A stretch of 64,000 nucleotides of DNA from Carnegiea gigantea (Eukaryota > Streptophyta > Magnoliopsida > Caryophyllales > Cactaceae): contig JAKOGI010000024.1 in NCBI GenBank assembly GCA_029747015.1, forward strand, positions 1,630,501-1,694,500, read 5' to 3'. The translations under genes and the position numbers were made by a program. The notes below the pieces were generated by a model, which made no database searches, was not told the DNA's origin, and was given only the letters and a program-made list of their open reading frames with translations. How positions within the stretch are numbered: position 1 is the stretch's first letter; the number at the start of each line of letters is the position of its first letter. This document shows positions 11,833 to 23,686 of this stretch, piece after piece.

Positions 11833-13039
11833 TTACTCGGTCATCATTCTCATCATTTTTTCCATATTAGCATTAATCATTATGTCCACATTACTATTAA
11901 TTCTCCTCTCAATTTTATCAATGTCAGTATAACAGGAAAACACTCCAAGCTGAGAGTTAGGAATCATAGTATTTAGTCCATTACTCCAAGAAATGTTAGG
12001 GTGATTTCTCCACCATAGATTATAATAAGGGGAAAATAGATCGTTTTTGGGTCTCTGAAAGGCTATACTCACTAGCACTTGTCCAGTTGCTAACCAGTGA
12101 GCAAAATAAGGACAAGCACTCAAAGAATGATCTAAGACCTGGCAGTGAGAACAGGACACCATAGAAGTCTGAGATATATGGGGAATCTACGAAGATAATA
12201 TTTTTCAAAATAGCAATCTTAGACTCTAAGTAACTCACATCAGAGATAGAATACAACCCACCCCTTACAAACCTAGAACTTAGGCTATCATCGCGAGTGG
12301 TTTCCCACTGCATGGCTTTCTCAGCAAAGTCCTCTAAAAATTCCCAAGCAACCGTGGCACTCTTAGAAAGAAAGTCACTCTGGCACATAGACTCCACCAT
12401 GGTTCTAGTCTGTTGGTCAAGTCTTTCATATATAATCTGACACAATCATACTTGTTCTAAACTATGATGCGGACACTAGGCCAACAAATTTTTGAACCTA
12501 CCAAAATATTTTCAAAATGATTCTCTATCTAGTTGTACAAATTGACTGATTTCATTTATTAGCTTAATAGTTTTGGCATCAGGGAAATATTTTCATAGGA
12601 ACAATCGTACAAAATCATTCCAAGAAGTAATAGACTTAGCAGCCAAGCCATACATATAGCGTTTACCAGAATCTTTCAAAGCAAAAGGAATCAATTTCAT
12701 ACGCACAACATCAATCGGGATATTAAGGAAGTGGATCATAGAACATACTTATTCGAATTCCCTGAAAAATAAATAAGCATCCTCTAAACCTTTGAATTTA
12801 AGGAGTATTTGAGTATAGTGAGGTCTTAATTCAAAAGTCACATTTGGTCCTAGGTCAAGGATAGTAAAACAATATGGCAAAGCAGTCCTAGGATGATAGA
12901 AAATATCACTCAAAGATCTTTCTTGTGTCATTTCTTCTAATTCAGGCTTCAGTTCGGGTTCGAGTTCAGGTTCTAAGTCACGATTAGGCTCACTCCTAAT
13001 AAGTCTGTTATTCTTAGGGTCTCTAACCCAACTAGTCAT
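11833..13039 (-). pseudogene. gag: Athila-type gag relic
   Basis: Start at the ATG at 13039, followed by MTSWVRDPKNNR and an acidic stretch. The capsid region, read across frame breaks, contains the KDSGKRYMYGLA-like and TRTMVESMCQSDFL motifs, with FLEDFAEKAMQWE near 12300-12350. The nucleocapsid has a classical CX2CX4HX4C knuckle (C-S-H-C-Q-V-L-D-H-S-L-S-A-C) near 12115-12156, followed by GQ and RPKND motifs. At least three frame changes and several stops separate the pieces, so no gag protein is possible. Confidence 0.85.
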
Positions 13040-13880
13040 GCAAATCCCACACCCTCACAAAAACGTATCTTTTTGGTCTTTTTCTTTTTTCTAATTTTTT
13101 TTTAGATTTTGGATTTTTCTATTTTTTCTTTTATTTTAAAACACAAAATAAAATAAAAAAGTGAATCACACCTAAAAACAATATAAAAACAGAAAGTAAT
13201 CCAACCCTAGCAAAATCACAAAAACGAAAAACACAAATAAACTAAAAGAAAGTAGAAGATAAACTAAAGCTAAACAAGCCAAATCTAAAAATAAAATTAA
13301 AATAGAAAATAAAACTCCTAAAATCAAAACTCTATACACAGTGAATTCAATACAATCACAAGGGACATGAATACATATTTTTTTGAATTTTTTCTATCTC
13401 TAAACTGTGCAGAATATTGCAAACAGAATATTAGTTCCAAAATTCATAGAAAATTCCAGATAGTCCCAAAATTCCTTAAACATTCATGCGGACTCTAAAA
13501 CTTATGTTGAATCCACAAAAAAAATATCAACACAGCCAAAATCACATCAAAAATGCTCCGAAAAAGTTGAACAGAATCTAAAAATGGTGAAAATCCTGCA
13601 CTAATGTTGCCCTTTTTTTCTTTCCGTTCAGTACTACCTCTTTTGCCACACATAAATCGGACTTGGTTAGCACTGTTTTTGTAGTAGTAAATAACCTCTA
13701 AGAATCAAAATGAAATTGATCTACACAAAAATCAAAACACTAGCTTAATTTAATAATAAAAAATAATCTAAACTAAATTACTAAAACCAAATAAAGACCC
13801 AATCAAAACCAAAAATCACAATTGTAAAACTAAAACGAAAATGACTCAAATGACTCAATGCAACAAAATTTCACAAACCA
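13040..13880 (-). other. 5' leader of the Athila-type element
   Basis: About 840 bp between the primer site and gag, AT-rich, with no ORF. Long untranslated leaders are common in this lineage. Confidence 0.6.
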
Positions 13881-13898
13881 CCCCTGGCAACGGTGCCA
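13881..13898 (-). other. Primer binding site, tRNA-Asp
   Basis: Minus-strand TGGCACCGTTGCCAGGGG matches 16 of 18 bases of the plant tRNA-Asp 3' complement, TGGCGCCGTTGCCGGGGA. It lies six bases inside the 5' LTR. Confidence 0.88.
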
Positions 13899-13904
13899 AA
13901 AACT

Positions 13905-15227
13905 TGTTGTGATTCCGCAAGCGTACGATCTATCGCCGCAGCAATTACAGGTGTCAAACCTCAACGATGGTGGTGGAATTCAATTACTACTCACTAATCC
14001 ATATTACTTTCTAAATTGAAATAGAGAAACGTTCGTGGAAACTGAGATCAGTTTTGATTAACCAATTATCTTCGTTCTTTTTATTTACTAACTAATGAAG
14101 AGATCATTCATTCTGATTTGCAATTAAATAGCAAATAACATAACACCCAAATGCTTGTCTCAGATCAAAATCTCTAAAGTCGACAAACCACTATCAATGC
14201 ATTTAGAAGGTTTTTGTACTCAATTCAAAAAACGATAAGAGAAGACTTAAAGACACAAGTAACACCCAGAGTAAGGCATTCAGGTGAAAAACAACTGAAA
14301 TAGAAAAGCGAGATCGAACAGGTATCTTGAATCTCAACTAACAGCTAATGGCCAAGTACGAATTTGCACCAAGTTAAACGCATTTAAAACACAGAAATTG
14401 GAATCTTCATTTGACCCAAGTACGATTGAAATGAAAGCAAACTTGGAGAACTAGGAGTAAACAAATGAGTAGTAGTAAAAACAAAATAAAAACCCTAACC
14501 TACTCTCTGCACCATACCTATGCTATCTTCGGCCTCTATTTGAAGCCCCCAAAGAATGCCCAAATTTTCATTGCCTCAGTAAGGTCATGAATTCAATCCT
14601 TGAAAGCAGCCGACTTGATGATGATTAGTAATTAAGAAGGAGAAGAATTAATAGGTGAAGATAAGAATTAATGGTTTCATGTGTTTTTGGGCAACGAACA
14701 AAGAAGAAAAAGACAACCATGGCAGCTGAAGAATCGCGACTCTCTGGATTTATGGTCTTCTATGGGAGGAAGCAAAAGAAGGGGACAACAGTCGGGTTTC
14801 ATATGCATTGCGTGTGGGGGTTAAGTGAGAAAGAGAAAGCAGCGGTCTGGGCTCAGGACTGGGCCTCAGTGGGAGAGAGAGGAGGCTGCAGGATAGGTGC
14901 ATCTGAGGAGACGCTTGGGCTACGAAGAAAAAGAAAGCGTAAGGCTCGCAAAGCTATGGGCATGAAAGAGAAGTGAAGTCTCGACTGGGCTACGCTTCAA
15001 TCCTGTTCGCTCCAACTTGCTGTGGCTCTTTGCTTTGTTCTTTTTTATGGACCAACACTCCTTCCATCTCTGTTTGCAAGAATTTTGAGTCTCTTATTTA
15101 TTTTTATTTAAACCTTCATAATTCCTACAAAATAAACAAAAACATAATAAAATCTAATTCAATGATTTATTTTGAGCAAATCTTAGACAATAAAAGGGTA
15201 TAAAGTGCATTAGATTTAGGGTCAACA
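13905..15227 (-). repeat. 5' LTR of the Athila-type element
   Basis: Partner of 4385-5707. Its ends are TGTTG and CAACA, a clean inverted repeat. The frame at 14671-14976 has an aligned counterpart in the other LTR near 5150-5460 that is not open in the same way, so I regard it as chance. Confidence 0.9.
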
Positions 15228-15232
15228 TGTAT
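15228..15232. repeat. Right target-site duplication (TGTAT)
   Basis: Matches 4380-4384 exactly, on the outer side of the right LTR. Confidence 0.85.
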
Positions 15233-15393
15233 GCAGATGCAAAAGTGAATACAAGACTGTTTTCTGGGACTAGACTTGGCCCTATGAGTACAAGTCCTTT
15301 TTGAAGGAAAAAGTATTTGAAGGAAAATTTTCAAGAGTTCAAGCTCTATGTCTCACCTTAGGACTAGAAATGTTATCATGAAAAAACTATTTT

Positions 15394-15820
15394 GAGGTTT
15401 AAAGGTTTCCACCTGTTAAAAAGTTTAAGGCTTAAAGGTCCCCATTGGTTTGAACATTTGAGGCTCGATGGTCTATACCTGTTTAAAAATATCTGACGAT
15501 TGAAGATCTCTACCTGTTAAAAGATTAAGGTGTGGATCTCCATTGGTTTAAAAAATTTGTGGCTCAAAAGTCTTAAGCCTGTAAAAATTTGAGGCTTGAT
15601 GGTCTATTTTTATTTAGAAGTTAAGGCATGCAGGTCTCACATCTGTGATAATGTGCTTGACGATCGCCATCAATTTTAGAAAATTTTGAGACTTGAAGGT
15701 CTTACACAGATCAAAATTTGAGGCTTGATGGTCTCCATCGGCTTTAAAAATTTTTAAGCTTGAAGGCCTTACAATTGAAAAATTTTAACGCCTGATGATT
15801 TCCATCGGTTAAAAACATTT
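15394..15820. repeat. Degenerate minisatellite, about 13 units of 29-36 bp
   Basis: Units begin GAGGCTTGATGGTCT or a variant (GAGGTTTAAAGGT, GACGATTGAAGAT, GAGACTTGAAGGTCT), continue with a short CCATCGG or TACCTG block and end in a TTAAAAATTT-like run. I count about 13 units. Copies differ a lot, so the array is old. The 160 bp before it hold nothing I recognise. Confidence 0.75.
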
Positions 15821-16285
15821 GAAAAAAGTTTTTGTTAAAAATTAAACGGGGGTTTATTTCTTGCATGGTGGTGGGGCCAGCTTTCACTGCCAGAAAAATA
15901 TGAAAATAGCAACCTTATTTCCATCCATTTTCACTCAGAAATGGTCAGTAACTTAATTTTTAACCATGTTTCCATTGTTTTTGGGGGTAGGAAAGGTGCT
16001 GGTTGGAAAATTTTACCGGCCTAAAAATTTAATACGGTTGGTACTTTCCAACCATATCGCAATCGCTATTAAATGGTTGGACTTTCAACTGTCAATAAAT
16101 GTTCAGACTACCAACCGTTTTTATGATCACCGAATGCTTTGCTGGATAAATGTCCCCACCTTACTAGCTATTTTGCATACCATTTTAACCGACCGCCTCG
16201 TAATCAGTAGGTAATTTTCGCGAAACATTTTGGCTGACCATTTTCACAAGTGGTTTGTATTTTACATGTTTACACCAAACCAGCA

Positions 16286-16287
<2 letters not shown>
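15821..16287. other. Noncoding stretch with dispersed GGTTGG/CCAACC motifs
   Basis: No gene. Short motifs in both orientations recur between about 16009 and 16115: CTGGTTGGAAA, ACGGTTGGTACTTTCC, CCAACCAT, ATGGTTGGACTTTC and ACCAACCGTTT. Dense short direct and inverted motifs are seen near the ends of some DNA transposons, but no terminal repeat or transposase is visible. The open frame at 15966-16214 shows no motif. Confidence 0.35.
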
Positions 16288-16345
<58 letters not shown>

Positions 16346-16402
16346 CATATACATACATACGTACATGTATATATATATATATATGTAAAATATATATGTA
16401 TA
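16288..16402. repeat. (TA)n and (ACAT)n microsatellite left of the gap
   Basis: About 26 TA dinucleotides to 16340, then ACAT/GTAC-type repeats and further TA runs up to the gap. Confidence 0.95.
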
Positions 16403-16502
16403 NNNNNNNNNNNNNNNNNNNNNNNNNNNNNNNNNNNNNNNNNNNNNNNNNNNNNNNNNNNNNNNNNNNNNNNNNNNNNNNNNNNNNNNNNNNNNNNNNN
16501 NN
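16403..16502. other. Assembly gap of exactly 100 N
   Basis: One hundred N between two microsatellite tracts. A round 100 usually marks a gap of unknown length. The frames that cross it are meaningless. Confidence 0.98.
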
Positions 16503-16616
16503 ATCTATCTATCTATATGTATCTGCATCTATATATGTATGTATGTATCTGTGTGCATGCATGTATACATATATATGCGCACACACACGCATGCACGCAT
16601 GCACACGCACACGCAT

Positions 16617-16662
<46 letters not shown>
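16503..16662. repeat. (ATCT)n, alternating GC and (CA)n microsatellite right of the gap
   Basis: ATCT and TATG tetranucleotide runs, an alternating purine-pyrimidine segment (GTGCGCGCGCGCACA near 16617-16631), then about 16 CA dinucleotides to 16659. Confidence 0.95.
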
Positions 16663-16748
16663 GTACATGCATCTAAGGCTAATGGTGTTGTTTCTTCTTG
16701 TTAGCCATGAGCAAAGTGATCCATAACTATTAGAAAATGGTTGAAAAA

Positions 16749-17564
16749 ATTCATAGGAGCCAACTAATATTTTGCTAGAGTCCACATCCTCATTACCTTT
16801 GAAAAAAGCCCAAAATATCAAATTTCTTATACTACTTAGAGCCATAATATGCATATTCTCATAACCCCAATTTCCTATGTCTAGATGGCTAAGCAGCCTT
16901 TTAGCTAGAACTTAAAGGGTCAATCATCCTGACATAATCCACTGTAAGCTAGAATGGAATTAAAAAGACTACAGCAATTTTGTAAGATACAAAAAGACAG
17001 GAAATGGGAATGAATTTGATTTCGCAAACTAGAATATTTCATTGTACTACTACTAATAACCCAGTATTAAATTAGAATGATAACCCGTTATACCATTGCG
17101 AAGGATTCAAAATGTCAATGAAGACCCCCCAAAAGACACATTTTAAGCAGCAAAATCAAAAAGGTAAACTAAAACAGCAAATAATTGAATACTTACATAG
17201 TTTTGTAAGCAATCGAGAAGCTTACTTTATAAAATTTAACCCAAATCAACAAAGACCAACCAATAGTTGGGTTGGATTTATAAATTGATGGCTTAACTAC
17301 CTCAGAAACCCTAGTTCGTTAACTCATTAATCTAATACAAAAAGGGGATCGGTCCAAGAGGAAAGATATATTAGAAACATTGAGAGTTCTCTAAATAGAG
17401 TTTTCTGTACAAAACTGTAGGGCTCTTAGGCTATGTGATCGTGAAGGTTCTTCGTATAATGAGTTCCTTCCTCGACCAGTGATTTAAAGTCAAGATTCGA
17501 TCGTCTTCCCTTGCAGGATTAAGGTAAATGTGCCTATGCTTAATTCGATATACTAATTCTTTCA
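16749..17564 (+). repeat. LTR A (5' part missing)
   Basis: Aligns with LTRs B-E from their CATAGGAACCAACTAATATT block onward and ends CA at 17563-17564. About the first 150 bp are absent, replaced by the sequence next to the microsatellite. Confidence 0.85.
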
Positions 17565-17565
17565 T

Positions 17566-17579
17566 TGGTATCAGAGCCA
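17566..17579 (+). other. Primer binding site of unit A
   Basis: TGGTATCAGAGCCA, a full match to the initiator-Met tRNA complement, one base after the LTR. Confidence 0.92.
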
Positions 17580-19629
17580 ATTGGCTTGTTTCTTGGTTGG
17601 ATTATCTATAGAGATTTCTTAAAATTCATGCCAAATACTATTTTTATAATTAAGTTTATTCACTTTTGTATTTACAACTTCATGCTATTATTTTATATGA
17701 AAATCCTTGACGAATTTTCATAAAATTTTAGGTTTTGATAGAGCTTAAAGATAGCTTTAATTTGATATATTGCATGCATGATTCTGTTTAGTATATTGTG
17801 AATAACTGGGTAATGAAATTCTTAAGTTTATCACATTTGAAACCCTATTTTGACTTCTTGAATTAATGACTTCATTTAATTTTCTTGCAAACTGATGCAT
17901 GGGTGCTTGTTCCATTCGATTTAGACCAAAAGCCCTCAATCTATTAGTCAATTTGATCGAAATTTTATGCGAATTGTGGGAAAGAATTCGTTACAAATTT
18001 AAGGTTTCTTGATTGAGTGCTAGAACTTGATTTTGCGTCAGATTCGGTCCAATTTAATCTCAACTGATGCTGAACTCATTGTTTAGCTTGTGTTCTTATG
18101 TAAAATAACTCAAGAATTCAATGCAATATGGCTTATTTTAGGTCAAATTTTGCAAAAGATTACCATTGAACCCTAGGGTTAGGGTTTGTGCTTTTGATGT
18201 TGTTTTTGATCCATTTATGGTCATTATTTAGGAAAATGGCTTGTGTATCTGATTGAACATTAAACTTCATCCCATAGCTCATGGGTTTTGCAGCCTCTCG
18301 ATCGAACACGTGGCTGAAATTTGGCAAAATATCGACGAAAATTTCTAGGGTTATGGCTCATGCTTTGAAATCAATTTTAATCCATTTGTGATCATTATTC
18401 TTGCAATTTCTTTGCGCCTTTTGTTTCACATAAAGTTCTGAGCAAAAGCCCTCTATTAGGCACCACTAATTCGTTGAAATTTGGCTGGAATGTGGTTGGA
18501 ATCATGCCTAAAAATCTAGTAAAAATCTGTATTTTTTTGGCCCTTTTTTTTGCTCGATTTATGAGTTGTTTTCCCCTATTTTTAGGAATTAAAGGATTAA
18601 ATGGATCCTAAAACTAGTTTGGGACAGATTCCACAAATCAATTTGACGAAAACAAGCCGCAAATTCATAACTTGTGGCCCTGTTTTTGTTCACATTCTGG
18701 GTGACCTATTTTCCATTGTTTTCAGGTTATGTGACCCAGGGCCAAGGGTGGGGCGTGAGGCCCCACACATACACTAGTAACAGCATAAAAAAAGAATTTT
18801 TGTTTTCAAAATTTTGGGGATTAAGTTGACTAGAAGGGTTAACCAATGGACCATAGGGGTCAACTAAGCATAAAATTTTTGAGAAAGTATGTGGGCATAT
18901 GAATTTATGTAATTTGATTGATCTTTTTGTGAGATTTCTCAAATATTCTCTTTTTTTGCGAATATGTATATATTTATGATGTTTGATGTCATTTTTGAAT
19001 GAAATATTCTGTTAGTCCTAGAGAATCTTTTATTTTAAGCATATTTCATTCTAGTAAATTCATGAGAGAGATGAGCATGTTCATTCACTATCGTTGAGAT
19101 CAATTTAAGTGAAATATTATGTCAAATCTCTATGATATTTTTGGCTCATTTGATATAGGTTAAGAATATATGTTTGATTGAAATTCATGAAAAGTATGCT
19201 ACATATTATGAGAGTATGTTTCATGTGTTGCAACCTCCAAATTGGAAATGAAAGTTATATATGTACCATCCCTAAATAAGTTAGGTGAGGAGACATTGAA
19301 ATTTCCCAAAAAATATTTTTTTTGGGGAGCTTCATTAAATGTAAAAATTATGCCTAAAAATCTCTAAATCATTTTTCATATATTTATGGATATATGTTGG
19401 ATTTGCTCGAAATATTCTGGCGCTTGGCATATCCTCTTTGATTAGAAATTTGAGAATTTCTTTCAGAATCTTTCAATTTAGGATGTGTGTTCTTGTAGCT
19501 TGGAATGAAACGACAAAGTTAATTGTACTAAGACATCCATTCCTTCGATGATGATTGGGTGCTATGTGTGAACTTTTAACTTAGGGTCTTTGTTTCTATA
19601 GATTAACTCTGTTAGTTATTGCCAAGTTA
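17580..19629 (+). other. Leader of unit A
   Basis: About 2 kb between primer site and gag with no significant ORF. It contains CCCTAGGGTTAGGG near 18171-18184 and a GTGACCCAGGGCC block near 18730, both present in other units at the matching place. The minus-strand frames here are chance. Confidence 0.7.
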
Positions 19630-20225
19630 CATGGGTATGTGTATGCTACAATATTACACGTATGTGTGCTTTTGTACTGGTTGTAAAATGTTTATGTTTG
19701 ACAACTATCATGTCAACTACCACAATTACTAGACTTAGGTCTCTCATTTTTAGGTTTGACAATTATAATAAGAAGCCATATGTCACCATGAGGGAGCACT
19801 TTAGGCATATGCCAAACATGATTAGTGAATTGGTTATAATGGATTGTGAATTAACCAATCAACAAGAAGTTTATTTCGTGACCCGTTCCTTGCCTAATGA
19901 CTATCTCATATTAAGGTGGTCTTGTCTCAAACTAAGTATATCGTTACTTTTGAAGACATTAAGCAACAACTTGAGCTAGAGGAAGAGCTGTAAGAGCCCA
20001 TTGAAATCGCCAATGCATAAGCACACATGTCAACATCTAATTCAAGGGATGGTTCTAAAAGGAAGAACTAGGGAACTGGATTGGCAAGGCTTAGTCAAAT
20101 GAGAAAACTAAGCATTTACAATAAGACGAAGAAAAATGTGCAAGGAAGAAGAATTTAATGTAAGCTAAGTCTCAATTGTGGCCAAAGGGGTCACCATATT
20201 CATGATTTCAGTGAGCCTAGGAAGT
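19630..20225 (+). pseudogene. gag: Copia gag relic, unit A
   Basis: The frame 19662-19979 contains TRLRSLIFRFDNYNKKPYVTMREHFRHMPNMISEL and an N-Q-Q-E-V-x-x-V-TRSLPNDY stretch, the UBN2/gag-type pattern of plant copia capsids (split here: TRLRSLIFRFDNY, MREHFRHMPNMISEL). After a frame change come FEDIKQQLELEEE and a GSKRKN patch. The zinc knuckle at about 20163-20215 has lost its first cysteine by a small deletion, and its last cysteine is Phe (TTC, 20207-20209). Confidence 0.8.
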
Positions 20226-23160
20226 TACTTGGCAATATCTCCTAGTGACTTCTGTGTTACTTGTCGTATTCTTCTTTCTAAAACTAATTCTATGGGGATT
20301 GTATGGTTAGGAATCCAAACCAAAGAGCAAGTGACCATGAGGCTTTACTGGGCTTCCGATGGGTTCTCATATAGTTCAGCGAAGACACATTTGGAGACAA
20401 CAACAATGTGGTTGTTTAAGGAATCGGAATATGCAAGTTAGTCCTATGTAATGATCGATACCCTATACTATGTGAAATTCATTGGAGTAATGTTGCTATG
20501 TTGGTTTTGTTTTTGACTATGTTCATGGCATTGAAGCCTAGCTATTGTTTTTAAGAACACCTTCAGTCTTGGTTATGCTTTATTAGAAATAGTTTGCTTG
20601 CAATGGATTGAATATTTGTTGTATTAATCCAATTGTATGTTTTTTTGTATTCACATAGTTATGTGGAATGTTCAGTTGTCGTGCTAGACTAGGTCATATG
20701 GGTCAAAATCATATCTATGCAAAAGCTAGCAAAGTAAGATTTGTTAGCAAACATAAATGGAATAGCCCACTAGTGAACATAGCCTGGCAGGAGAAAGAAT
20801 AAGAAAACCATTTAGTTTTAAAAGGTTACTAAGGGCCTAATTTCCATTGAAGTTAATTCATTTGAATACTTATGGTCCAATGAATGTAATAAAAAGGCAT
20901 AGAGCTTCTATGTTTCATCACATTTTGCTTGATTTGGCCTTAGATGAGTCTGAAGCGATAAGTTGCTTTAGAAAACATGTAAGCTTAGTTGAAAATCAAA
21001 TAAACCCAATAGGTTAAGGCCTCAATGACCAAATCATTATGAAATGTTTGTTGGTACTATTTTAGTGGATATCATCATGAAAATGGAATAGTATATTAGG
21101 TAACAGTCCGTGAGAGTCTGCAACAAAATGCTATTGTGCAGAAAGAAAGTAGAATTACCTTTGATATGGTAGGATCTATAATTGCACAAAATTTATGAAT
21201 CCCATGCCAAGGAGATCTCCTTTTATTGCAATCTATGATCTTACCCTTGTGTTTGTAAAGTATGTTGCTACTGCACTACATGAATCATGGATTGAAGCCA
21301 GTGCAAGGGTCTCTGGATGTTAGGGGTATACGACCCATGAATTCAATCCGTTCTAACATTGAAAGTTGTTTGACTCATTGGATTATAAGACAGTACGAGT
21401 GCAATAAAAATTTAACCAATATATATCACATTCTAAAGAATAGATTTCCAAAGTAGGTTGGGAAAGGTTAAAACTCATCCCTATTAATTATCAAAACTGA
21501 AACAGATCCCTTCATTTGAGTGGAAAGATTTAATTGATTATGAATAAGTTTATCATAAAGGTCCACCTTAGTCATCAACAGCAAATGAAAGTGATCCTAT
21601 TCTTGCTCCAAGTGGAAGCAAATTCAATTCTTGTTCCAAGTGGGAGCAGGATGATTGGTCTTGGTCTAACTGGAAGTAAAATAGATCAAAAGAGGAGTAA
21701 TATAAGACTATGAATTTTTGTTGAGAGATGGTTGTCAGAAAGCATTCTCCCATGACACTCCTACAAAATGGAAATGAGCAAAGATGCCCTTTGTAACCCT
21801 TCTAAGGGCAAGTGGATTAGTGTATCGGAAATAAATGTGGTGTAAATAAAGGCAAACAATTAGTTGACCTTTTCGGGCACAAAGTTATTTGCGAACATAT
21901 CGATTCTTAAATTGAAGGCTAATGGCAAAGTTGGTATTAGGCTCAACTTGTTGCACAAGGGTACACACAATAGGATAGGATCAACTGCAAAGAGATTTTC
22001 CCTATTATTGTGACCTTATCCTAATTACACCTTTCTCTAACTGTTATCACTAGTTTAGACTTAAAGTCACATTGTATGCGTGTGCAAATATCAATCTCAA
22101 AGGGGATTAAGTGATGTTCCACTGAAAAGGATCATAAACATGAGGTTTATGGACATGTGAAGTCAATTGTGAACTTTGAGTTTCTTTAACAGATTGGCAT
22201 CTTGTTTTTCACAATGTGGTTACCTCTAACAGCCGCACTGTGACTTATAGCAAAGAGGTCCAAAAGTAATTTTGTGGTTAAATCATTATATGTGGATAAC
22301 TTACTAATAGCTATAAATGGTGTAGCGTTAGTTACTAAGTAGGGCAAAAGGCCTTATCATCATCTAACTTTGATAACATTCTATGGAAAATGTATCGTAT
22401 GCCATTGAAATAAAGTTTTTGATAGAATATTAAAATTTGGTATTCTTTTTCCGAAAGAGTGACATCAAAAGGTGTTTGAATAATCTAATGCACACAACTA
22501 TAATCTTATTAGTGCTCACATTAGCAAAGGTGAGCACTTATAGTAAAATGTCCACACTCAATTAGAAAATGACTAGTAAGTAGAACTTGCTTTGCTAGGC
22601 GTGTTTAGAAGTCCAATGTATAATGTGGTATCTTTAAAATGATATCAACTTGCCTTAAGACTAGCATAGCGGCAGGCAGTTAAGTCATGAAGTACCTAGG
22701 AAGAACCTTGATTATGCATTTTTGGTATGTAGGCAATAACTTACATCAAAAGGTGTGCAATGGTCTTGACTGTGGTAGGTTTAGAAAAGAAATGAACCTC
22801 CAAATTTATATTCCAAAGTCGCAAGAACCAGTCATTTGTTGCCTTGTTATAAGAATAGTTTATGGCTCTATCTTTAAAAGCACAAGAGTCTGTTTGGTTA
22901 AAGAGACACTTGGATTATTTGGTTGGTGGACCAAATAGTAACGTCCAGTAATGGTTTACTGGGACAAGTTATGATCAATGTACCAAGAACCATGTGTATT
23001 GTCATAAGGCCAAATGGATTGGACGTACAGTTTAATTTTTTAAATGACATGGTGACACACAAAGAGAGTGAACGTAATGTGCTTTCCTACAAAAAAAATA
23101 ATTATTGAGCCATTGAGATAGCCTTGGGAATGTGCTTGTTGAGCTTATAAAAGCTTAACA
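20226..23160 (+). pseudogene. pol: Copia pol relic, unit A (PR-IN-RT-RH)
   Basis: Protease, integrase, reverse transcriptase and RNase H can be followed through many frame changes. The protease-position motif is WIVWLGIQT-like, without the D-S-G-A triad. Integrase-like pieces include CFRKHVSLVENQ near 20970-21000. RT starts near 21780 with SKGKWISV-type and GYTQ-like remnants, and the polymerase box reads SLYVDNLLIA at 22283-22312, where YVDD is expected. A QESVWLKRHLDYL stretch near 22880-22920 and NFLNDMVTHKES near 23033-23070 belong to RNase H and the C-terminus. The 500 bp after it are 3' noncoding. Confidence 0.8.
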
Positions 23161-23674
23161 GTCTTCGTTGATGACAATTATGACCTTAGCAATTGTTCAC
23201 TAATTATTTTCCTGACGTTCATAAGTGATTGTCTAATATTCTGAAATTCAAATAAGTTGTTTTGCATAAACTTATTATTATAAGGTTTGAATATGAATTC
23301 TTATTAATGGACGCTTGTTATGTGCTCTTGAATGTGAAAAGTATGTTTGGCACGCTTAAGGTTAGTCATCTCACACGGGTAACAGCCACGATTGATTAGA
23401 GTATCGACGCAAGATGGGACAAGATTTTAAGAAGAATTATCAAAAGGATAATTATGAGAACCTATTAACTTAAAATCATGAATATTGCCTTAATAATGAT
23501 AAAAGATAATTATTACATATCGGTAAAAATGAATTTTAACTAATCTACATAAAAAAAGCCAGATGTGAGTTTAAGTTAATGAGTGGATTTAGGAACTCAG
23601 TTTGGACAATATGATGTCGAAATATCATATGTACAACATTTTGGCTAAAGAACCAAAAGGCATATGCTCCGTAT

Positions 23675-23686
23675 GAAAGAACGGAA
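23675..23686 (+). other. Polypurine tract of unit A
   Basis: GAAAGAACGGAA immediately before the TGTTG start of LTR B. The same position in unit D reads GAAAGGAGAGAA. Confidence 0.75.

Larger units (their letters stand above)
4385..15227 (-). mobile_element. Complete but dead Athila-type Ty3/gypsy retrotransposon
   Basis: Two LTRs of equal length (1323 bp), a TGTAT target duplication, a tRNA-Asp primer site and a polypurine tract define a 10.8-kb element on the minus strand. Inside, the order gag, protease, reverse transcriptase, RNase H, integrase is that of Ty3/gypsy. The tRNA-Asp primer, long gag with a CCHC knuckle and long 3' noncoding region fit the Athila lineage. Over the first 125 bp or so the two LTRs differ at roughly 15 percent of positions, mostly transitions, so the insertion is old. 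Frames are broken, and catalytic residues in protease, reverse transcriptase and integrase are missing or changed. Confidence 0.93.

Noticed and set aside
14671..14976. 101-codon plus-strand ORF in the Athila 5' LTR, looking basic like a regulatory protein
   Set aside because: It is inside an LTR, on the strand opposite the element, and is not conserved as an open frame in the partner LTR.
11555..15820. CRISPR-like arrays in the tandem repeats
   Set aside because: The repeats are contiguous, degenerate and lack unique spacers, and the genome is that of a plant.
16250..16854. Long ORFs across the microsatellite and gap
   Set aside because: They are made of translated TA/CA repeats and N; not genes.
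18171..18184. CCCTAGGGTTAGGG, resembling plant telomere repeats (TTTAGGG)
   Set aside because: Only about two imperfect units, repeated because the copia leader is repeated; not an interstitial telomere array.
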